Shown in pieces: positions 6,774 through 10,265 of a stretch of 10,265 nt of DNA; position 1 is the stretch's first letter, and every line of letters begins with the position of its first letter. The DNA is from Bacillota bacterium (GTDB lineage Bacteria > Bacillota > Clostridia > Oscillospirales > Butyricicoccaceae). Under the pieces are notes generated by a model. The model was given only the letters and a program-made list of their open reading frames with translations. It searched no databases and had not been told where the DNA came from. The translations under genes and the position numbers were made by a program. The DNA is taken from contig JAUZPW010000031.1 in the NCBI GenBank assembly GCA_030705725.1, forward strand, positions 1-10,265, written 5' to 3'.

Positions 6774-6811
6774 AACGCGTGTTGGTTCCAAACGGCTTTT
6801 CCGGGAATACC
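6759..6811 (-). promoter_or_regulatory. Candidate antiterminator pairing in the S10 leader
   Basis: GGTATTCCCGG (6811-6801) can pair with CCGGATACC (6767-6759) as GGTAT/ATACC plus CCGG/CCGG, nine pairs with a two-base bulge. This would occupy half of the terminator 5' arm, so the two folds exclude each other. A local hairpin at 6814-6800 (TCCGG, loop TATTC, CCGGA) would in turn sequester the antiterminator 5' arm. This is a three-way arrangement typical of attenuators. The pairings are seen in the sequence; the switching is inference. Confidence 0.4.
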
Positions 6812-6950
6812 GGACAGTTCCGTTCCTTGCTGAACTCGCGCGCATAAGGCAGAATGCTCTCCGCCCGATTGTCGGACATACTCCGCCGAAGTTCCCCGCG
6901 AAACGGCAATCTACGGCATCATCGCTTCGCGCCTATACAGGCGCTTAATT

Positions 6951-6979
6951 AGAATATCCGAAATGCATCCGATTGTCAA
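6951..6979 (-). promoter_or_regulatory. S10 operon promoter
   Basis: A perfect -35 box TTGACA (6979-6974) is separated by 17 bases from a -10 box TATTCT (6956-6951). Transcription would start near 6944, just at the 5' edge of the hairpin at 6944-6929. It lies between the end of recG and rpsJ and points toward the ribosomal genes. It is the best sigma-A-type promoter in this gap. Confidence 0.75.
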
Positions 6980-7057
6980 GTACTTTTTCAATAATTTAAT
7001 TAATGTCCACTAAACAAAATCAAAACGCCTTGACAGTATTAAATATGACTGCAAATA

Positions 7058-9118
7058 TTAATTAAAAGTCTGTCCGCTTATTTCAAACAGCTTGCATACG
7101 GACTCCGCAATCTTCGCATGCTCCGGCCCGGTAAACTCCGGATCCTCAGAAAGCAAATAGTCCGCCGCCTCCTGCGCTTCTCTCAGCGTCCTTACATCTG
7201 AAACAAGGTCTGCTGTCTTTAATACCGGAAGACCGTGCTGACGACTGCCGAAAAAGTCGCCGGGCCCGCGCAGCCTCAGGTCTTCTTCGGCTATCTTGAA
7301 GCCGTCGTTGGTGCTGCAAAAAACACTAAGCCGCTTTAACGTTTCCTCGTTGTCGCTTTGCGAAAATAAAACGCAATATGACTGTTCCGCCCCGCGTCCG
7401 ACACGTCCCCTCAGCTGGTGAAGCTGAGAAAGCCCGAACCTCTCGGCGTTTTCTATTATCATGACGGTGGCGTTCGGGACGTTAATGCCGACCTCGATTA
7501 CCGTGGTTGAAACAAGAAGCTTAATCTCGTTTGCGGCAAACCGCCGCATGATCTCTTCTTTTTTTGACGGTTTCAGCCGTCCGTGCATGATTCCGATTTC
7601 AACTCCCGGAAAGACCTCGTCTTGCAGCTTCGCGGCGTATGCCTCGACCGCCTTTAACTCCTCGTTTCCGTTGTCATCCACCAGAGGGCAGACGATATAA
7701 GCCTGTCTTCCCGCCTCAAGCTGGTTTTTGACGAAGCGGAACGCCCTCGCTCTGGCCTCGTCCGACCTGAGCCCGGTTTTTACGGGTTTTCTGCCCGGGG
7801 GAAGCTCGTCCAAAACAGATATATCCAGGTCGCCGTACAATATAAGCGCCAGAGTCCTTGGAATGGGGGTAGCCGACATTACAAGCATATGCGGCGGGGT
7901 GTTCCGGTCGCCCTTCGATAAAAGCTCTGCTCTCTGACTTACGCCGAACCGATGCTGTTCATCCGTAATAACAAGCGCAAGCTTGTTAAATCCGACTTCT
8001 TTCTCAATAAGTGCATGCGTTCCGATTAAAAGCTTTATTTCGCCCGAACGCGCTCTGCCGCAAATATTGGCTTTTTCCTTTGCGCTGACGGCGCCTGTAA
8101 GCAGACAGGTCTTTATTGAAAACCGTTCGAAAATCGGCGACAGGGTCTTAAAGTGCTGCTCAGCGAGAATAGACGTCGGTGCCATAAACGCAGTCTGAAA
8201 TCCGTTTACCGCCGACAGATAAATTAAAACGGCCGCCACCGCGGTTTTCCCCGAGCCTACGTCGCCTTGCAGCAATCGGTTCATAGGCCTCCCGGAAACA
8301 AGATCCCGCGCCGCCTCGCAAACAGCTTTTTTTTGGGCGCCTGTCAGCTTATAGCCCAATGCGTTTATAAACGCATCGGTATCCGTATCTTGAAAAAAAA
8401 TGCCTTCTTCTTTTATTCGCCGGCTTTTTAACTGCTTAAGCCCGAGCGAAATAAAAAACAGCTCCTCAAAAACAAAGCGGCGCCTGGCTGCAAGGGCGTC
8501 CTCCATCGTTTTCGGGAAGTGTATGTTCTCATATGCGTAATAAGCATCCGCAAGCTTATAACGTTTTCTTAGCTCCTCCGGCAAAACATCAGCGACAAAA
8601 GTGCCTGCAGCCTCAAGTGCAGCTGAGGTTCCTCTCATAATGTCGTTTCTCGAAAGCCCGGCGGTAAGAGGATAAACGGGCAGTATCCTCCCCATGTTTT
8701 TCATGATGCTTCCGTACTCCTCAAACGACGGCTGAACCATTGAGGTTGCTAAAAAGTCTTTCTGCACCCTGCCGTAAAATATATATTCTTTTCCTTTGAT
8801 TAAACGGCCCTTTATATATGGCTGATTAAAAAAAGTGATTTCGAAGCTTCCTGTGTCGTCAAAGGCCCGACATTTTACAACCTGACGTCCCCCGCGGGTT
8901 CTCGACGCCTTGACATCAGTCGCAATAACCGCCCTGACGCATGCCGTTTCCGAGTCTCTAAGCTCCGAAATTTTAAGAAACTTTGTCCGATCCTCGTAGT
9001 CGCGCGGAAAAAAGCTTAAAAAATCGGACAAAGTAAAAATTGAAATTTTATTTAACAGTTTAGCCCGTTTTTCTCCGATGCCTTTTATAAATCGTACTTC
9101 GGTTTTAAGCGTATTCAT
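7058..9118 (-). CDS. recG: ATP-dependent DNA helicase RecG
   Basis: Superfamily 2 double-stranded DNA translocase that remodels stalled replication forks and branch-migrates recombination intermediates. The product has 686 residues, the usual length. The N-terminal wedge domain (about 1-160) opens with VRFIKGIGEKRAKLLNKISI and includes FFPRDYEDR. The motor follows: Walker A GDVGSGKT (285-292), Walker B-type DEQH (386-389), motif III MSATPIPRT (414-422), STTVIEVGINVPNA (537-550) and motif VI QLRGRVGRG (568-576). RLRGPGDFFGSRQHG (615-629) is the RecG/Mfd-type translocation motif. The ATG shares one base with the lexA stop (TGATG) and lacks a clear ribosome binding site, so translation probably depends on coupling to lexA. 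No terminator is seen after the stop codon, so readthrough into the S10 leader is possible. Confidence 0.98.
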   Translation of the reverse strand: MNTLKTEVRFIKGIGEKRAKLLNKISIFTLSDFLSFFPRDYEDRTKFLKISELRDSETACVRAVIATDVKASRTRGGRQVVKCRAFDDTGSFEITFFNQPYIKGRLIKGKEYIFYGRVQKDFLATSMVQPSFEEYGSIMKNMGRILPVYPLTAGLSRNDIMRGTSAALEAAGTFVADVLPEELRKRYKLADAYYAYENIHFPKTMEDALAARRRFVFEELFFISLGLKQLKSRRIKEEGIFFQDTDTDAFINALGYKLTGAQKKAVCEAARDLVSGRPMNRLLQGDVGSGKTAVAAVLIYLSAVNGFQTAFMAPTSILAEQHFKTLSPIFERFSIKTCLLTGAVSAKEKANICGRARSGEIKLLIGTHALIEKEVGFNKLALVITDEQHRFGVSQRAELLSKGDRNTPPHMLVMSATPIPRTLALILYGDLDISVLDELPPGRKPVKTGLRSDEARARAFRFVKNQLEAGRQAYIVCPLVDDNGNEELKAVEAYAAKLQDEVFPGVEIGIMHGRLKPSKKEEIMRRFAANEIKLLVSTTVIEVGINVPNATVMIIENAERFGLSQLHQLRGRVGRGAEQSYCVLFSQSDNEETLKRLSVFCSTNDGFKIAEEDLRLRGPGDFFGSRQHGLPVLKTADLVSDVRTLREAQEAADYLLSEDPEFTGPEHAKIAESVCKLFEISGQTFN

Positions 9119-9699
9119 CAGTATTTTCGGTAGACGGCCCTTACGACGCCGATAAGCTCAATATTCTCGGCCACGATAGGCGAATAGGCGTCGTTTTCCG
9201 GCATCAGCATCAGCTTTCCTTCCTTTCGGTAAAGGCGTTTGACTGTTGCTTCGTCACCTATAAGCGCAACGACTATTTCCCCGTGGGACGCGGTTTGCTG
9301 CCTGCGCACAACGACGGTGTCTCCGTCCAGAATGCCTGCGTTAATCATCGAGTCGCCTCGGACTAAAAGCGCAAAATAATCATTTCCGTCGTCCTCAAAC
9401 GGTATATAACCGAGCGTTTCTTCAACGGCAAGAATCGGCAGACCTGCCGTTACTCTACCTAAAATCGGAATATCCCTGTATTTTAATCGCGTTTTTAATG
9501 ATATTGCTCTTGTTTTGTGGTCGTCTTTTTCTAAAAAGCCGTTATCCTTTAATATTTTCAAATGGGAATGTACCGTGGAAGGGGACTTCAGCCCAACCGC
9601 TTCACAAATTTCGCGCACGGAAGGCGGATATCCCTTTTCGCTTACAGAGCTCTTAATATATTCCAAAATCGTCCTGCGTATCGGCGTAAGCTTTTCCAT
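9118..9699 (-). CDS. lexA: SOS transcriptional repressor LexA
   Basis: Repressor of the DNA damage response that cleaves itself when RecA filaments form. The 193-residue product has an N-terminal winged-helix domain (KGYPPSVREICEAVGLKSPSTVHSHLKIL, about 22-50). The linker contains the Ala-Gly cleavage site in GRVTAGLP (Ala85-Gly86). The C-terminal S24-type peptidase domain has Ser117 in RGDSM and Lys154 in ATVKRL as the catalytic pair. I place the start at the ATG 9699-9697, which has AGAAGGTG 6 bases upstream; the frame is open to a GTG three codons earlier (9708). It overlaps recG by one base and has its own promoter with a LexA-like operator. Confidence 0.97.
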   Translation of the reverse strand: MEKLTPIRRTILEYIKSSVSEKGYPPSVREICEAVGLKSPSTVHSHLKILKDNGFLEKDDHKTRAISLKTRLKYRDIPILGRVTAGLPILAVEETLGYIPFEDDGNDYFALLVRGDSMINAGILDGDTVVVRRQQTASHGEIVVALIGDEATVKRLYRKEGKLMLMPENDAYSPIVAENIELIGVVRAVYRKY

Positions 9700-9729
9700 T
9701 TCATACACCTTCTACTATAGAATGGAAAT

Positions 9730-9758
9730 ATTATAACATACTTTTAATCAAAGATCAA
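9730..9758 (-). promoter_or_regulatory. lexA-recG promoter
   Basis: A perfect -10 box TATAAT (9735-9730), extended by an upstream TG, lies 17 bases from TTGATC (9758-9753), a four-of-six -35 match. Transcription would start near 9723, giving a short leader of about 24 bases. The -35 box shares three bases with the palindrome at 9756-9769. Confidence 0.75.
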
Positions 9759-9769
9759 ACATTTGTTTG
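9756..9769. promoter_or_regulatory. Probable LexA operator (SOS box)
   Basis: CAAACATTTGTTTG is a near-perfect palindrome matching the Gram-positive LexA box pattern CGAAC-N4-GTTCG except for A in place of G and T in place of C at the second base of each half. It overlaps the -35 box of the lexA promoter, the place expected for autorepression. A similar match was not seen elsewhere in this intergenic region. Confidence 0.65.
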
Positions 9770-9840
9770 GCTTTTTTTGTTTACAGTTTATTTACCTTTT
9801 ATTCACAGTTTGGAAATGATCCTTATTGTATAATATAGCT

Positions 9841-9960
9841 GTAGAACAAACCAACATATACAAAACCCTGTTTTATTTCTATGGCTGATCCTTTTAACCC
9901 CCTAAATACTTAAGTGACCCCTCCACAGCAAAAACACCCGCCTTCCGGCGGGTGTTTTTG
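9841..9960 (+). ncRNA. Candidate C-rich small RNA, weakly supported
   Basis: On the plus strand a TATAAT (9829-9834) is followed by about 120 bases that end in the strong hairpin and U-run at 9930-9959. Just before the hairpin are two C-rich stretches, ACCCCC (around 9897-9902) and GACCCCTCC (9916-9924). The second includes CCTCC, the complement of a Shine-Dalgarno sequence. Such C-rich single strands before a terminator are known from Gram-positive regulatory RNAs of the RsaE/RoxS kind, but no homology is claimed. The weak point is the promoter: no good -35 lies 16-18 bases upstream (TTCACA at 9802-9807 is 21 away). A ten-codon frame starting at an ATG near 9882 lacks a ribosome binding site. 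Confidence 0.25.
9930..9959. terminator. Bidirectional intrinsic terminator after enolase
   Basis: AAAAACACCCGCC (9930-9942) and GGCGGGTGTTTTT (9947-9959) form a perfect 13-pair stem around a four-base TTCC loop, with A and T tracts on both sides, so it can work in both directions. On the minus strand it ends the enolase transcript about 60 bases past the stop codon and insulates lexA. A second small inverted repeat without a U-run (GTTTTC/GAAAAC, 9996-10011) lies between it and the enolase stop. Confidence 0.92.
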
Positions 9961-10021
9961 TTTATATTCTCCATTTACTGTTTCAAAGGTAAGCCGTTTT
10001 CCGGAGAAAACTATGTTTTGA

Positions 10022-10265
10022 TTATTTGTTTTTCAGGTTAAACCAGGCGTTAAGTCCAAGATATCCCGCAACTTCTCCGAGCTCTTCCTCGATACGAAGA
10101 AGCTGGTTATACTTCGCGACGCGGTCGGTTCTTGAAGGAGCTCCGGTTTTTATCTGACCGGCATTTGTCGCAACGGCAATATCCGCTATGGTTGCATCCT
10201 CTGTCTCGCCGGAGCGGTGCGACACGACTGCAGTATAGCCGGCGCGGTTCGCCTTCTGGATAGCG
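10022..10265 (-). CDS. eno: Enolase, C-terminal 80 residues only
   Basis: Glycolytic enzyme that converts 2-phosphoglycerate to phosphoenolpyruvate. Only the 3' end lies in the window; the gene continues beyond the right edge. The readable part begins AIQKANRAGYTAVVSHRSGETED and continues with TIADIAVATNAGQIKTGAPSRTDRVAKYNQLLRIEEELG, which is the enolase C-terminal region. The Ser-His-Arg-Ser-Gly-Glu-Thr-Glu-Asp stretch carries substrate-binding residues, and the Lys in GQIKTGAP belongs to the active site. It ends in NLKNK followed by TAA at 10024-10022. It is followed by a strong terminator, so it is a unit separate from lexA-recG. Confidence 0.97.
   Translation of the reverse strand, partial: AIQKANRAGYTAVVSHRSGETEDATIADIAVATNAGQIKTGAPSRTDRVAKYNQLLRIEEELGEVAGYLGLNAWFNLKNK

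Larger units (their letters stand above)
6634..6944 (-). promoter_or_regulatory. Long structured 5' leader of the S10 operon
   Basis: From the predicted transcription start near 6944 to the rpsJ start codon there are about 310 untranslated bases. Hairpins visible on the minus strand are: 6944-6929 (six pairs, at the very 5' end), 6877-6863 (six pairs, three-base loop), 6814-6800 (five pairs), 6773-6736 (12 pairs, followed by a U-run) and 6660-6647 (five pairs, touching the ribosome binding site). The spacing and alternative pairings suggest a ribosomal-protein leader controlling transcription or translation. I cannot assign it to a known leader family. An open frame at 6879-6670 crosses it but has a poor ribosome binding site and resembles no family I know. 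Confidence 0.6.

Noticed and set aside
6670..6879. Minus-strand open frame of 69 codons across the S10 leader, possibly a leader peptide
   Set aside because: The GGCGGAG before the ATG is too close to serve well as a ribosome binding site, the protein resembles nothing I recognise, and the same bases are better explained as RNA structure.
7030..7058. Plus-strand TTGACA that could start an antisense transcript into recG
   Set aside because: The hexamers 17-18 bases downstream (AAATAT, AATATT) are poor -10 matches and there is no plus-strand gene to serve.
9781..9812. Two similar TTACAGTTT / TTCACAGTTT stretches about 21 bases apart upstream of lexA
   Set aside because: Short and AT-rich, they differ by an indel and match no operator I know; likely chance.
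9815..9870. Possible second minus-strand lexA promoter around TATACA
   Set aside because: Both hexamers are weak and the promoter at 9730-9758 is far better and closer to the gene.

Overview
The window reads as the chromosome of a Gram-positive, Clostridia-like member of the Bacillota (Firmicutes). Evidence: a complete bacterial S10/spc-type ribosomal protein gene order; strong AGGAGG-type ribosome binding sites before almost every gene; a LexA protein of the Bacillus/Clostridium type with a CRAAC...GTTYG-like operator; and sigma-A-like promoters. Which clostridial family it belongs to is inference. No mobile element, CRISPR array, tRNA or rRNA was seen. Every protein-coding gene lies on the minus strand, so genes are transcribed from high to low coordinates.

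Right end (about 9700-10265): the 3' end of the enolase gene, a strong bidirectional intrinsic terminator, and a 322-base intergenic region. This region holds the lexA promoter, whose -35 box is overlapped by a LexA-box-like palindrome. It also holds a weakly supported candidate C-rich small RNA on the plus strand.

Middle (7058-9699): lexA followed by recG, joined by a one-base TGATG stop/start overlap. This is a two-gene DNA-repair operon, probably repressed by its own LexA product.

Leader (6634-6979): a TTGACA-17-TATTCT promoter drives the S10 operon through an untranslated leader of about 310 bases. The leader contains a terminator-like hairpin with a U-run, an alternative pairing that would disrupt it, and a hairpin next to the rpsJ ribosome binding site. 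This looks like a transcription-attenuation leader and is the most interesting regulatory object here.

Left two thirds (1-6633): rpsJ-rplC-rplD-rplW-rplB-rpsS-rplV-rpsC-rplP-rpmC-rpsQ-rplN-rplX-rplE, with rplE running off the left edge. Gaps are mostly 12-47 bases and several genes overlap, so this is one long operon coding for components of both ribosomal subunits. Two proteins carry unusual low-complexity tails. L5 has a Lys/Ala/Glu-rich N-terminal extension of 44 residues initiated from GTG. S3 has a C-terminal Arg/Pro/Gln/Asp/Gly tail with a 10-residue tandem repeat. The S10 operon is preceded by lexA-recG rather than by the common rpsL-rpsG-fusA-tuf cluster.
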